Shown here: positions 50,555 through 59,653 of the stretch, one piece after another
Layout of the letters: the number at the start of each line of letters is the position of its first letter
Position numbering within the stretch: the first letter of the stretch is position 1
DNA from: Lysobacterales bacterium
GTDB taxonomy: Bacteria; Pseudomonadota; Gammaproteobacteria; Xanthomonadales; SZUA-5
Direction of reading: 5' to 3'
DNA: 64,000 nucleotides
NCBI GenBank assembly: GCA_019187485.1
Contig: JABAQR010000014.1
Span: 62,001-126,000 of the forward strand
The notes under the pieces: model-generated
The model's input: only the letters and a program-made list of their open reading frames with translations
Databases searched by the model: none
What the model was told of the DNA's origin: nothing
Position numbers and translations under genes: made by a program

Positions 50555-52069
50555 TCATGGCCCGAAGTCCTCGCGGAAGTGCCGGATCGCGCTCATGACC
50601 GGTAGCGCGGTGAGGCCGCCGAGGGCGCATAGCGAGGCGTCGGTCATCACCGTGCAGAGGTCCTCGACGACCTTGAGGTTCGCCTCGGGCGCGATGCCGC
50701 GGGAGACCTTGGCGAGGGTCTCGGCGCCGCGGGTGGAGCCGATCCGGCAGGGCGTGCACTTGCCGCAGCTCTCCAGCGCGCAAAACTCGAAGGCGAAGCG
50801 CGCCTGCGCGGCCATGTCGACGGAATCATCGAACACGACGATGCCGGCGTGGCCGAGGAGGCCGCCGGCCGCGGCCATCGCCTCGTAGTCGAGCGGCGTG
50901 TCGAGCAGCGATTCCGGGAAGTAGGCGCCGAGCGGGCCGCCGACCTGCACGGCGCGCAGCGGCCGGCCGCTGGCGGTGCCGCCGCCGATGTCGACCACCA
51001 GTTCGCGCAACGTGATGCCGAAGGCACACTCGAACAGCCCGCCGTGGCGCACATTGCCGGCCAGTTGCACCGGCATCGAGCCGCGTGAGCGGCCGCAGCC
51101 GAAATCGGCATAGGCCTTGCCGCCGTGGCGCAGGATCCACGGCACGGCCGTGAGGGTCAGCACGTTGTTGACCACCGTCGGCCGCCCGAACAGGCCGTGG
51201 TGCGCCGGCAGCGGCGGCTTGGCGCGCACCTGGCCGCGACGGCCTTCCAGGCTCTCCAGCAGCGAGGTCTCCTCGCCGCAGATGTAGGCGCCGGCGCCGA
51301 CCCGCAGATCGATGTCGAAGTGCGCGCCGAGCAGCCCGTCCGCGCGCGCCAGTGCGAGCGCGCGGCGCAGCACCGCGATCGCCTGCGGGTATTCCGAGCG
51401 CAGGTAGACGACGCCGCGGTCGGCGCCGACCGCGAGACCGGCGATCGCCATGCCCTCGATCAGTGCAAACGGGTCGCCCTCGATCAGCATGCGGTCGGCG
51501 AAGGTGCCGCTGTCGCCCTCGTCGGCATTGCAGACGATGTACTTGCGCGGACCCGGTGCCTGGGCGACGGTGCGCCACTTGATGCCGGCCGGGAAGCCGG
51601 CGCCGCCGCGGCCGCGCAGGCCGGAATCGATGATCTGCTGAAGCACCGCGTCGGCGCCGGTGTCGCGCGCGTGCTGCAAGCCGGCGAGGCCGCCGTGCGC
51701 GCGGTAGTCGACAAGCGAGAGCGGATCGATGACGCCGACGCGCTCGAAGCTCAGGCGTTGCTGGCGCGCCATCCACGGCAGCGCGTCGATGCGGCCGAGG
51801 CCGAGCGGGTGCGCGCCGGCGTCGGGGAATCCGGCGTCGAACAGGCTGGCGACATCGGCGGGATTCACCGGACCGTAGCCGACGCGTCCGTCCGCGGTGT
51901 CGACCTCGACCAGCGGCTCCAGCCACAGCATGCCGCGGGTGCCGGTGCGCACGAGCTGGATCTCGATGCCGCGCGCCTGCGCTGCGGCCGCGATGGCGGC
52001 GGCGACCGCGTCCGCGCCGACCGACAGTGCGGCCGCATCGGCGGGCACGTAGACCCGTGGCGCGCTCAC
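50555..52069 (-). CDS. fdsB: Formate dehydrogenase beta subunit (NuoF-like, NAD- and FMN-binding)
   Basis: A 504-aa diaphorase subunit. An N-terminal thioredoxin-like domain (1-100) precedes the NADH/FMN part with GRGGAGFPAGIKW (near 152-164), NADEGDSGTFADRMLIEGDP (near 182-201) and YICGEETSLL. The C-terminal [4Fe-4S] site is ESCGKCTPCRIGS. It passes formate electrons to NAD. The 3-prime end is followed by the hairpin element and then fdsA. Its start overlaps the fdsG stop by 4 bp. Confidence 0.94.
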   Translation of the reverse strand: MSAPRVYVPADAAALSVGADAVAAAIAAAAQARGIEIQLVRTGTRGMLWLEPLVEVDTADGRVGYGPVNPADVASLFDAGFPDAGAHPLGLGRIDALPWMARQQRLSFERVGVIDPLSLVDYRAHGGLAGLQHARDTGADAVLQQIIDSGLRGRGGAGFPAGIKWRTVAQAPGPRKYIVCNADEGDSGTFADRMLIEGDPFALIEGMAIAGLAVGADRGVVYLRSEYPQAIAVLRRALALARADGLLGAHFDIDLRVGAGAYICGEETSLLESLEGRRGQVRAKPPLPAHHGLFGRPTVVNNVLTLTAVPWILRHGGKAYADFGCGRSRGSMPVQLAGNVRHGGLFECAFGITLRELVVDIGGGTASGRPLRAVQVGGPLGAYFPESLLDTPLDYEAMAAAGGLLGHAGIVVFDDSVDMAAQARFAFEFCALESCGKCTPCRIGSTRGAETLAKVSRGIAPEANLKVVEDLCTVMTDASLCALGGLTALPVMSAIRHFREDFGP

Positions 52070-52575
52070 GACCCGCTCTCCTTCAGTCCGAGGATCAGCG
52101 CATCGACGGCCGACTCGTCCAGATTCGCGAGCAAGCGCTCATCGAGCAGCGCCGCCGGCCCGAGTGTGCAGTTGCCGAGGCAGTAGACGTTTTCGAGCGT
52201 CAGCTCGTCGCGGGTCTGGCCGGGGCGCAGCCCGTGCGCGGATGCGAGGTGCGCCGCGACGCGCTCGCAGCCGCGCGCCTGACAAGCCTCGGCGCGGCAC
52301 AGTTTCAGCACGTGGCGCGCGGCCGGCGCTTCGCGGAAGTCGTGATAGAAGCTGAGCACGCCGCGCACGTCGGCGCGCGACACGTTCAGGCCCTCGGCCA
52401 CCAGCGGCACGGCTTCCGCCGGCACGCAACCGAAGCGCGCCTGCAGCGCGTGCAGGATCGGCAGCAGCGCGGTCGCGCCGTTGGCGTCCTCGCCGTAGAA
52501 ATCGCGCGCGGCGGCGATCTCGGCCGCGATCAGCGCGTCCGCGACCCGGACGTCGAATTCAGGAGTGTCGGCCAT
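52066..52575 (-). CDS. fdsG: Formate dehydrogenase gamma subunit (NuoE-like)
   Basis: A 169-aa thioredoxin-like [2Fe-2S] protein. The cluster cysteines are in CRAEAC (near 93-98) and CLGNC (near 131-135), the NuoE spacing. The N-terminal helical bundle holds LLPILHALQARFGCVP. It is the first gene of the fdsG-fdsB-fdsA-fdsD operon. I chose the ATG at 52575 (ADTPEFDVRVAD). Confidence 0.93.
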   Translation of the reverse strand: MADTPEFDVRVADALIAAEIAAARDFYGEDANGATALLPILHALQARFGCVPAEAVPLVAEGLNVSRADVRGVLSFYHDFREAPAARHVLKLCRAEACQARGCERVAAHLASAHGLRPGQTRDELTLENVYCLGNCTLGPAALLDERLLANLDESAVDALILGLKESGS

Positions 52576-52664
52576 GCGCAATTGTAGTCGCGCGCGATGG
52601 TCCCTGGCGCGCAGGAGCACGATTCATCGCGCCCGCCATGGCCGTGGGACTCCGATCGGGCCGG

Positions 52665-52779
52665 AAAAGCGCTGGACGCAAAGTACGCAAAGGAGAAAAG
52701 AAAGGACGCAAAGGAGAGCGGGAGCGGAATCGTCCGCCCGCTCTTGGCTTTCTTTGCGTCCTTTGCGTACTTTGCGGCC
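52665..52779. repeat. ACGCAAAGG-type hairpin element, copy 3 (with compensatory change)
   Basis: Left arm 52665-52714 has GGACGCAAAGTACGCAAAGG and a later GGACGCAAAGG. Right arm about 52748-52779 has CTTTGCGTCC and CTTTGCGTAC. The left-arm change (GGACG to GTACG) is matched in the right arm (CGTCC to CGTAC), so pairing is kept. The element lies upstream of fdsG and downstream of the EVE gene's end. The remaining gap to 52898 holds no gene. Confidence 0.82.
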
Positions 52780-52898
52780 ACAAACAGGTGCTGCAATCAG
52801 CGCGGGAACTCGGGGCCAGGGCCGGTTCCTGGTGCCTTCCCAGCTTCTCGCCGGGACGGCCGACCCGCAGTCAGACGTTCCCTGGTCGAATCGCGCCC

Positions 52899-53351
52899 CT
52901 ACGACCCGGCCTCCACGATCGCCCGCCACTGCAGCTCGTCGACCGGCATCACCGACAGCCGCGTGCCGCGCTGCACCAGCGGCAGCCCGGTGAGTTCCGG
53001 CATCGATTTCAGCCGCTCCAGCGTCAGAGGTGACTTGAACTTGCGCACGAAGGCCACTTCGACCGCCGACCAGCGCGGATCGGCGGGCTTGCTGCCGGCA
53101 TCGTGGTACTCGCTCGCCGGGTCGAACTGGGTGGGATCCGCGAAGGCCGCGCGCGAAATGCGCGCGATACCGACGACGGCGGGCACCGCGCAGCTCGAGT
53201 GGTAGAACAGTGCCTCGTCGCCGACGGCCATCGCGCGCAGGTAATTGCGCGCCTGGTAGTTGCGCACGCCGTCCCAGGCCTCGCGCTTCTTGCGCTTGAG
53301 ATCGTCGATCGAGAACACGTCCGGTTCGGACTTCATCAGCCAGTGGGCCAT
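52899..53351 (-). CDS. EVE domain protein
   Basis: A 150-aa protein of the EVE (PUA-like) family, which binds modified bases in DNA or RNA. Motifs AHWLMKSEPDVFSIDDL, WDGVRNYQARNYLRAM and YHSSCAVPAVVGIARI are typical of the thymocyte nuclear protein 1 group. The ATG overlaps the stop of the 5-FCL gene by one base (TGATG), so the genes are coupled. I chose this start because the upstream frame is not homologous. Confidence 0.9.
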   Translation of the reverse strand: MAHWLMKSEPDVFSIDDLKRKKREAWDGVRNYQARNYLRAMAVGDEALFYHSSCAVPAVVGIARISRAAFADPTQFDPASEYHDAGSKPADPRWSAVEVAFVRKFKSPLTLERLKSMPELTGLPLVQRGTRLSVMPVDELQWRAIVEAGS

Positions 53352-53947
53352 CACGATCTCCGGCAGGGGATCAGTTCGTTTTCGGTCGCGACCGCGTCCA
53401 GCGGCACGTCCCAGTCGGCGAGCGGGATGCCCTCGACTTGCTGGCAGGCGTAGCCGATGCCGACCAGCCACGGCGGGGCGGCGCGGCCGAGGCGGAAGGT
53501 GAGTGCGCGGTCGTAGAAGCCGGCGCCGGAGCCGAGGCGGCCGCCCTGGCGGTCGAAGGCGAGCAGCGGCAGCAGCACGAGGTCGAGGTCGTCCGCGCCG
53601 ACCAGTTCGCCGGCTTCCACCATCGGCTCGGGGATACCGAAGCGATTCGCCAGCAGGCGCCGGCCGGTATGCCAGGGCGCGAAGCGCATGTGCGCGGCGT
53701 TCTCGATGTGCGGCAGGTAGACGCTTGCGCCGCGTTCGCGCAGCGTCGCCACGACGGCCTCCAGTGAGAGTTCGCTGGCCACCGCCGCGTACACGCCCAC
53801 GCGCTGCGCGCCGGCGAAGGCGGGCAGCGTCGCGAGGATCGCCGGCAGCGCCGCGGCGGCCGCTGCGCGAACCTCGTCGTCGAGCGCCTTGCGCGCCGCG
53901 CGGGCGCGCTGGCGAAGCTGGTGGCGCAGCTCGTCGGGTGTGTGCAA
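53351..53947 (-). CDS. fau: 5-formyltetrahydrofolate cyclo-ligase
   Basis: A 198-aa enzyme that converts 5-formyl-THF to 5,10-methenyl-THF with ATP. The C-terminal motif FDRQGGRLGSGAGFYDR (near 130-146) and ATENELIP are intact; the N-terminal basic helix is RHQLRQRARAARKAL. I chose a TTG start at 53947 with GGAGG 6 nt upstream. A GTG at 53980 gives 11 more residues, but it lies inside the predicted 6S RNA. The zapA / 6S / 5-FCL order is conserved in gammaproteobacteria. Confidence 0.9.
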   Translation of the reverse strand: MHTPDELRHQLRQRARAARKALDDEVRAAAAAALPAILATLPAFAGAQRVGVYAAVASELSLEAVVATLRERGASVYLPHIENAAHMRFAPWHTGRRLLANRFGIPEPMVEAGELVGADDLDLVLLPLLAFDRQGGRLGSGAGFYDRALTFRLGRAAPPWLVGIGYACQQVEGIPLADWDVPLDAVATENELIPCRRS

Positions 53948-53948
53948 A

Positions 53949-54137
53949 GGGTCCTCCGCCGATGCCGATGCGGGTCTCACGACCTTGATCCGTAGGATCA
54001 GGTGGGAAGAAGATCGCCGCTAAAGGCGGTCCGCTGCGAGGCGGACAAGCGCATACGCGGCTGGCAACTCTTCCCGAGGTCGAACAACAGGGTCAAGGTT
54101 TATTGCGGACACGCTGTCGCACAACGCAGAGGACGCC
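53949..54137 (-). ncRNA. ssrS: 6S RNA candidate
   Basis: Located between zapA and the 5-FCL gene, the conserved 6S site. On the minus strand a promoter reads CTGGCG, 17 bp, TACAAT (-10 at 54148-54143), giving a start near 54137. The ends pair (GTCCTC with GAGGAC). GGGAAGAG pairs with CTTCTTCCC in the central stem. The diagnostic 3-prime hairpin CACCTGATCC / GGATCAAGG matches the family's CACCTTGAACC / GGTTCAAGG pattern. About 189 nt, normal for 6S. It inhibits sigma-70 RNA polymerase in the stationary phase. Confidence 0.78.
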
Positions 54138-54156
54138 GAGGCATTGTACGCGGGTC

Positions 54157-54450
54157 TCAGGACTTCGCCAGCGCGGCGTCGATGCGCGCATTCAGCTTGC
54201 GCAATTCCTCGCCGACGTCGACGCCCACCTGCTTGAGCTCGGTGCGCGCCTGCAACGACTCGTGGGCGATGTTGAGCGCCGCCATCACGGCGATGCGTTC
54301 GAGTCCGACCAGTTTGGCGCGGCCGCGGATCTCGCGCATCTTGCCGTCCAGATAGGCGGCGGCCTCGATCAGACCCGAACGCTCCTCCGGCGCGCAGGCG
54401 ACCGCGTAGTCGCGGTCGAGAATCGACACGTGCACGGTCTCCTGACTCAT
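54157..54450 (-). CDS. zapA: Cell division protein ZapA
   Basis: A 97-aa Z-ring-associated protein. The N-terminal globular part (SQETVHVSILDRDYAVACAP) and C-terminal coiled coil (MAALNIAHESLQARTELKQV) match ZapA. It stabilises FtsZ filaments. The ATG overlaps the stop of the upstream ZapB-like gene (4 bp). The 6S RNA gene follows directly. Confidence 0.92.
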   Translation of the reverse strand: MSQETVHVSILDRDYAVACAPEERSGLIEAAAYLDGKMREIRGRAKLVGLERIAVMAALNIAHESLQARTELKQVGVDVGEELRKLNARIDAALAKS

Positions 54451-54671
54451 CCCTGCTGCTCCAGCGCCCTCAGCCGGCCGATCATTGCCTCGACGCGACC
54501 GCGCGCCTGCTCGTTCTTGGCCAGCAGGGCGGCTCGCTCCAGCGCAAGTTGTTCCTGTGCATGGCGCAGGCTGCGATTTTCCTCGTTGAGCCGCGCATTC
54601 GCGGCGAGCAGTCGCTCCAGCTTGTCCGCCAGCGACTTCAGTTCGCTTTCCACCGCCACGCGTTCCGCCAT
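54447..54671 (-). CDS. ZapB-like coiled-coil protein (TIGR02449-type)
   Basis: A 74-aa protein that is almost entirely one coiled coil (LKSLADKLERLLAANARLNE). It is the small protein always found just before zapA in Pseudomonas and Xanthomonads, and corresponds to the TIGR02449 family. By position and fold it probably works with ZapA at the divisome. Start and zapA start overlap by 4 bp. Confidence 0.85.
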   Translation of the reverse strand: MAERVAVESELKSLADKLERLLAANARLNEENRSLRHAQEQLALERAALLAKNEQARGRVEAMIGRLRALEQQG

Positions 54672-54898
54672 CTCGGTGCCAGCCGTCCGGGTTGCGCCGT
54701 GGCCAGTCTACCCCAGGCCACCCACGCAGGCGCGGAGCGAGCGGTGCGTTCACGCCTCGCATGCGCCCTGGAGACCGACCGAGCGTTCGCACCGAACCGT
54801 GCGTGCGCGGGCGATGCGCTCGTGGAAGCCGCCTTCCCTTGCACTCTCGGCTTGCGCGGACAGTGCCCACAGCCTGTGGTTCCGCGCCGGTGATGCCG

Positions 54899-56278
54899 CT
54901 ACTTCCAAAGTACCTTGGCCACCTCCGGTCGTTCCGCCTCGATGCGCACGAACCACAGCAGGGCGCCGGCGAGGATCTTCACCGCCACCGGCAACACGAT
55001 GTACACGATCACCAGCGCGTGGGTGTCGTAGCGTCCGTTGCCGGGGTTGAATCCGAGCGCGTCCAGGATCGGCAGTGAGGCGGCGGCGCCGATCGCGGTC
55101 GCGAGCTTGGTGCTGAGCGCCCACAAACCGAAGTAGGCGCCGGTGGCGCCGCGTGTCTCGCGCCCTTCCTTGGCGTTGATGACGTCGGCGAGGATCGCCG
55201 GCGGCAGGCCGTAGTCGGCGCCGAGACCGAGGCCGGTGATCGCCGAGATGGCGATGAAGAGGCCGATGTCGCCTTCGCCGAGCAGAGCTGCGCTGGCCAT
55301 CGCGACCGCCGTCAGCACGATGCCGACGAACCAGGCGGCGGCCTTCGACAAATGCCGCGACAGGTACATCCACAGCGGCACGCTGGCGGCGCCGGATACG
55401 AAGTAGGCGAGCAGGATCAGGCCGGCTTGCAGCTTGCCGCCCCCGAGCACGTGCTCGACGTAGAACAGCATCACGCTGACGGCGATGCCGAGCGCCGAGC
55501 CGTTGACGATGAAGACTACGAGCAGACGCCGGTACAGCGGGTTTCCGAGCGGCGCGAAGAAGGCTCCGAGGATGCTGTGGCCGGGCGGACGCATCACCGG
55601 GCCATGCACCGAGGGCGGCGAGTACAGCAGGGTCGGCAGGGCCGCGGCGATCGCGATCGGCAGGTAGAGGATGCCGAGCCACTGGTAGCCGGAGGCCTCG
55701 CCGAAGCGCGCGGTCAGGATCGTTGGCAGCACCACCGCGAGCATCATGCCGGTGAGCCCGAAGACCTCGCGGCCGACGGTCACGCGGGTGCGTTCGTCGT
55801 AGTCGTCCGAGAGCTCCGCACCGAGTGCGTGGTAGCTGATCGAGACCCCGGCGTAGCCCAGGTGCACCAGCAGCAGCGAGACGAACAGCCAGACACCGAG
55901 CATCTCCATATTCGGGCTGCCGCCATCGGCCGCCGGATGGAACATCGCCGGCGGGTCGAAGAGCATGAAGAAGCCGACCAGCAGCAGCGGCACCATGCCC
56001 GCCACCAGCAACAGGCGGCCGTTTTTTCGATGCGTCAGGCGATCCGAGAGGAAGCCGATGATCGGGTCCTGGATCGCGTCGATCACGCGCGAGGCGATCA
56101 AGATCGGGCCGATGACCGCGAGCGAGAGCTTCAACACTTCGCCGTAGTAGTGGGCGACGTTCAGCACCACCGGCAGCGCCGCCATCGCCAGCGGCAGTTG
56201 CAGCGTCGAATAGGCGGTCAGCCGTGCGAAGGGGATGTGCACCCGGGTGTTGCCGTTGGTGGGTGCGGGTGTGCTCAA
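54899..56278 (-). CDS. MFS sugar/cation symporter (GPH family)
   Basis: A 459-aa transporter with 12 membrane helices, of the glycoside-pentoside-hexuronide:cation symporter group ([19 protein letters not shown] near 72-90; [19 protein letters not shown] near 350). I chose a TTG start at 56278 ([19 protein letters not shown]), preceded by GGAG at ideal spacing; an ATG at 56341 would add 21 residues. The substrate is unknown; no glycosidase is nearby. The gene stands alone between zapB-like and purH. Confidence 0.82.
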   Translation of the reverse strand: MSTPAPTNGNTRVHIPFARLTAYSTLQLPLAMAALPVVLNVAHYYGEVLKLSLAVIGPILIASRVIDAIQDPIIGFLSDRLTHRKNGRLLLVAGMVPLLLVGFFMLFDPPAMFHPAADGGSPNMEMLGVWLFVSLLLVHLGYAGVSISYHALGAELSDDYDERTRVTVGREVFGLTGMMLAVVLPTILTARFGEASGYQWLGILYLPIAIAAALPTLLYSPPSVHGPVMRPPGHSILGAFFAPLGNPLYRRLLVVFIVNGSALGIAVSVMLFYVEHVLGGGKLQAGLILLAYFVSGAASVPLWMYLSRHLSKAAAWFVGIVLTAVAMASAALLGEGDIGLFIAISAITGLGLGADYGLPPAILADVINAKEGRETRGATGAYFGLWALSTKLATAIGAAASLPILDALGFNPGNGRYDTHALVIVYIVLPVAVKILAGALLWFVRIEAERPEVAKVLWK

Positions 56279-56469
56279 GCGGGCTCCGGGTGGCCGATGG
56301 TGAGGGAGAAACTCGCGGCTGACGCCGTGATCGATGCGCATGCCGCCCAGTCGAGGGCGCGCCTCGACACCGCCCGAGCATACGCGCCGATGGCGTCGGC
56401 ACGAGGCGTGCGCAGGTGGCGAACCGCTCCGATGTTCAGCCCCGACCGTGCCAGGAGCGCGGCCGACAC

Positions 56470-58044
56470 TCAGTGTCGGAAGTGGCGCACGCCGGTGAAC
56501 ACCATCGCCATCCGGTGTTCATCCGCGGCCTCGATGACTTCCGCATCGCGCATCGAACCACCGGGCTGGATCACCGCGCGGATGCCGGTCTTGGCGGCCG
56601 CGTCGATGCCGTCGCGGAAGGGGAAGAAGGCGTCCGAGGCCATCACCGATCCGACCACCTGCAGGTTGGCCTGCTGCGCCTTCCAGCCCGCGATTTCGGC
56701 GCTGACGACGCGGCTCATCTGACCGGCGCCGATGCCGATCGAGCGCCCGTCACGCGCATACACGATCGCATTCGACTTGACGTACATCGCGAGTTTCCAC
56801 GCGAACATCAGGTCCGCGAATTCCTGCGCCGTCGGCCGGCGCTGGCTGACCACCCGGAGCTCGCGCGCGTGCAGCGTGTCGCGGTCCGTCTCCTGCACCA
56901 GCAAGCCACCGGCGATGCGCTGGTAGTCGCGCGTCGCTGCCGGCGCACCGAGCGCGCCGGTGGCGAGCACGCGCACATTCGGCTTGCTCGCGAAGGCCGC
57001 CAGTGCCAGCTCGTGGTAGTCGGGTGCGATCACCACCTCGATGAACTGGCGCTGCAGGATGGTGCGCGCGGCTTCGGCGTCGAGCGCACGGTTGAAGGCG
57101 ATGATGCCGCCAAAGGCGGACACCGGATCGGTCGCGTAGGCGCGCTCGTAGGCCTCGACCAGGGTGGTCGCGACGGCAACGCCGCAGGGGTTGGCGTGCT
57201 TGACGATCACACAGGCGGGTTCGTCGTACTGGCCGACGCAGGCGAGCGCGGCATCGGCGTCGGCGAGGTTGTTGAAGGACAGGGTCTTGCCCTGCAGCAC
57301 GCGCGCGGCCGCGACGCTCGCGGGCGGCAGCGGCGACTCCAGGTAGACCGCTGCGGCCTGATGCGGATTCTCGCCGTAGCGCAGCGCCTCGCCGCGGCGC
57401 AGCGACAGGTGCAGTGTCGGCGGGAAGGCCTCCGGCTGCTCCGGATCGGCCGCGCGCGCGCCGAGGTACTCGGCCACCTGGCCGTCGTAGCGCGCGGTGT
57501 GCGCGTAGGCGGTCGCCGCAAGGCGTCGGCGCTGCGCGGCGTCGGTGCCGCCGCGCTTGAGCGCCGTGCGCAGCTCGGCGTAATCGGCGGGATCGACGAC
57601 CACCGCGACCCGCTCGTGGTTCTTGGCCGCGGCGCGCAGCATCGCCGGTCCGCCGATGTCGATGTTCTCGACCGCGTCGGCGTAGCTGCAGTCCGCCCGC
57701 GCGATGGTGGCCGCGAAGGGATAGAGGTTGACGACCACCAGGTCGATCGCCGCGATCTCGTGCTGGCGCATCACCGCGTCGTCGATGCCGGAACGGCCGA
57801 GCAGTCCGCCGTGGATCTTCGGATGCAGGGTCTTGACGCGTCCGTCCATGATCTCCGGGAAGCCGGTCACACGGCTCACGTCGGTGACCGCCAGGCCGGC
57901 TTCGCGCAGCGCGCGCGCGGTGCCGCCGGTGGACCACAGTTCCACGCCGGCGGCGACGAGATCGTGGGCGAGTTCGACCAGGCCGGTCTTGTCGGAGACG
58001 CTGAGCAGGGCGCGTCGGATCGGCTGCAAGGCGGATGAGATCAT
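56470..58044 (-). CDS. purH: Bifunctional AICAR transformylase / IMP cyclohydrolase
   Basis: A 524-aa enzyme for the last two steps of purine synthesis. The N-terminal MGS-like cyclohydrolase domain (about 1-190) has [27 protein letters not shown] and [12 protein letters not shown]. The C-terminal transformylase domain has [13 protein letters not shown] (K-H catalytic pair), RYGENPHQ and [10 protein letters not shown]. The ATG at 58044 fits the family start. It lies downstream of fis, as in related genomes. Confidence 0.95.
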   Translation of the reverse strand: MISSALQPIRRALLSVSDKTGLVELAHDLVAAGVELWSTGGTARALREAGLAVTDVSRVTGFPEIMDGRVKTLHPKIHGGLLGRSGIDDAVMRQHEIAAIDLVVVNLYPFAATIARADCSYADAVENIDIGGPAMLRAAAKNHERVAVVVDPADYAELRTALKRGGTDAAQRRRLAATAYAHTARYDGQVAEYLGARAADPEQPEAFPPTLHLSLRRGEALRYGENPHQAAAVYLESPLPPASVAAARVLQGKTLSFNNLADADAALACVGQYDEPACVIVKHANPCGVAVATTLVEAYERAYATDPVSAFGGIIAFNRALDAEAARTILQRQFIEVVIAPDYHELALAAFASKPNVRVLATGALGAPAATRDYQRIAGGLLVQETDRDTLHARELRVVSQRRPTAQEFADLMFAWKLAMYVKSNAIVYARDGRSIGIGAGQMSRVVSAEIAGWKAQQANLQVVGSVMASDAFFPFRDGIDAAAKTGIRAVIQPGGSMRDAEVIEAADEHRMAMVFTGVRHFRH

Positions 58045-58206
58045 GCCGAGTATCGCTGGGCGGCGGGGGCGCGATGCTGCGGCCAGCGGCGGATGGCGCG
58101 CAAGCGTGGTCGGATGCAAAGAGCTGGCGGACACGCCGCGGTGTCCAGCGTGACGATCACCGTCGCGGAATCCGCGGCACGGACAATTTGAGTTGCGAGT
58201 GCCGCC

Positions 58207-58485
58207 TCAGTGCGCGATGCCGAGCTCGTCCAGCTTCTTGCGCAGGGTGGCGCGGTTCATGCCGAGCAATTCGGCGGTGCGCGTCAGGTTGCCGCCGCAA
58301 TGGCGCAAGGCTTCCTCCAGGACCGGTCGCTCCACTTGACGCAGCATCAGCGCGTACAGATCGCGGCAGTCGCTGCCGTTGAGATCGTGCAGGTAACGGC
58401 GCACCACGCGCGTGGCGGCGTCGCGCAACGTGGATTCGGTGCGACTGAGCTCGATGCCGTGATCGATGGAGCTGGCGACGTTCAT
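58207..58485 (-). CDS. fis: DNA-binding protein Fis
   Basis: A 92-aa nucleoid protein that bends DNA and activates rRNA and many other promoters in fast growth. The C-terminal helix-turn-helix reads CGGNLTRTAELLGMNRATLRKKL (positions 64-86, shown in part). The N-terminal beta-hairpin arms for recombination stimulation are shorter than in E. coli. Start ATG 58485 gives the standard length. purH follows after 162 bp; the fis-purH link is common in gammaproteobacteria. Confidence 0.93.
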   Translation of the reverse strand: MNVASSIDHGIELSRTESTLRDAATRVVRRYLHDLNGSDCRDLYALMLRQVERPVLEEALRHCGGNLTRTAELLGMNRATLRKKLDELGIAH

Positions 58486-58675
58486 CCGGTGGTTCCTTGC
58501 CCGCCAGGCTAAGCTCCGCCCGCGCCGCACTCGCGCAGCGTGAGCAGGATTGTGGAAGAAGCGGGGCGATGAGGATAACGCCAAGCCGGCCGCGCGCGTC
58601 AATCGTTTTGCTGGAACTTCGGGCGAAGCGCGATGCATTCGACAGATTGTGCGGGCCATGCCGGCGACTGGCCGT

Positions 58676-59398
58676 TCAGCGCGTCCGGAAGATCACGATG
58701 GTCTTGCCGGAAACCGCGATCTTGCCTTCCTCTTCGAGCTGCTTCAGCACGCGCCCGACCATTTCTCGCGAACAGCCGACGATGCGGCTGATCTCCTGGC
58801 GCGAGATGCGGATTTGCGTGCCTTGCGGGTGGCTCATCGCATCGGGTTCCTCGCACAGATCGACGAGGGTGCGGGCAACACGGCTGGTAACGTCCATGAA
58901 AGCCAGCCGCGAGACCTTGCGTGAGGTCTGCAACACGCGCTTGGTCAGTTGCGAGGCGATCGAGAACAGGATGCGCGGACATTCGTCCTTGAGCGGGCCG
59001 TCGAAAAGCTGGAACAGCCGCTCGTAGCTGATCTCAGCGAGTTCGCAGGGCGTGCGCGAGCGCACCAGCACCTCGCGCTTCTCGGGTTCCATGAACAGGC
59101 CCATTTCGCCGATGTAGTCGCCCTCGTTGACGTAGGCGAGGATCAGTTCGCGTCCCTCGTCGTCCTCGCTCATCACCGCGAGCGAGCCCTCGATGATGTA
59201 GTACAGGGTGTTCGCCATGTCGCCTGGTCGGATGATCGGCGCCTTGGACGGATAGCGACGACGGTGGCACATCGACAGGAAACGTTCGATGTGGTGTGGC
59301 TCGGGGGCCAGCGGCCGCGCGGCTGCGAGCTTGCGCAGACTGGCTTGCAACGTGTAGCGCAGCAATGGTCTGTCCGGTTTGAGGTGCGAGGCGGCCAT
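58676..59398 (-). CDS. clp: CRP/Clp family transcriptional regulator
   Basis: A 240-aa regulator with a cyclic-nucleotide-binding fold (about 45-155, GDYIGEMGLFMEPEKREVLVR), a long helix and a C-terminal helix-turn-helix (ISRQEISRIVGCSREMVGRVL). The effector pocket has KREVLVRSRT where E. coli CRP has ERSAWVRAKT. This matches the Xanthomonas Clp group, which binds cyclic-di-GMP rather than cAMP (family knowledge). The ATG at 59398 gives the standard start. It likely controls exopolysaccharide, protease and motility genes. Confidence 0.9.
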   Translation of the reverse strand: MAASHLKPDRPLLRYTLQASLRKLAAARPLAPEPHHIERFLSMCHRRRYPSKAPIIRPGDMANTLYYIIEGSLAVMSEDDEGRELILAYVNEGDYIGEMGLFMEPEKREVLVRSRTPCELAEISYERLFQLFDGPLKDECPRILFSIASQLTKRVLQTSRKVSRLAFMDVTSRVARTLVDLCEEPDAMSHPQGTQIRISRQEISRIVGCSREMVGRVLKQLEEEGKIAVSGKTIVIFRTR

Positions 59399-59519
59399 CG
59401 CGTCTCCCCTGCGCGGTTGCGGCGTGGTCCTTATAGCACTGCACTGCGCGGTGGGTGGGCTGCGCGGCTTTGACCGTCCAGCGGAGTGTCGGCAGCGACT
59501 GGGTGCGAGGGTCTTGCAT

Positions 59520-59591
59520 GAACCACCATATGCGGAACCGCACGTACGGTGGTGTGGGAGGACGGCAAGGGAGGGCTCGCCTCCTCCCGAT
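59520..59591 (+). mobile_element. Group II intron 3-prime fragment (domains V and VI)
   Basis: 59520-59554 folds as a group II domain V: CCACC pairs with GGTGG, then ATATGCGG with CCGCACGTAC (two-base bulge), joined by a short loop. 59555-59591 forms domain VI: GGGAGGA pairs with TCCTCCC and ends CCCGAT, a typical intron 3-prime end. No reverse transcriptase or 5-prime part is nearby. It lies in the clp-rpoN gap. Confidence 0.7.
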
Positions 59592-59653
59592 GCCATTGCA
59601 ACCTTTGACCCAGGCCACTGGAAACGGCCTCCCGGCGCCCTCAGACTATGGCC

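Noticed and set aside
53948-53980. GTG at 53980 as the 5-FCL start
   Set aside because: It lies inside the predicted 6S RNA and lacks a ribosome binding site, whereas the TTG at 53947 has GGAGG at good spacing.
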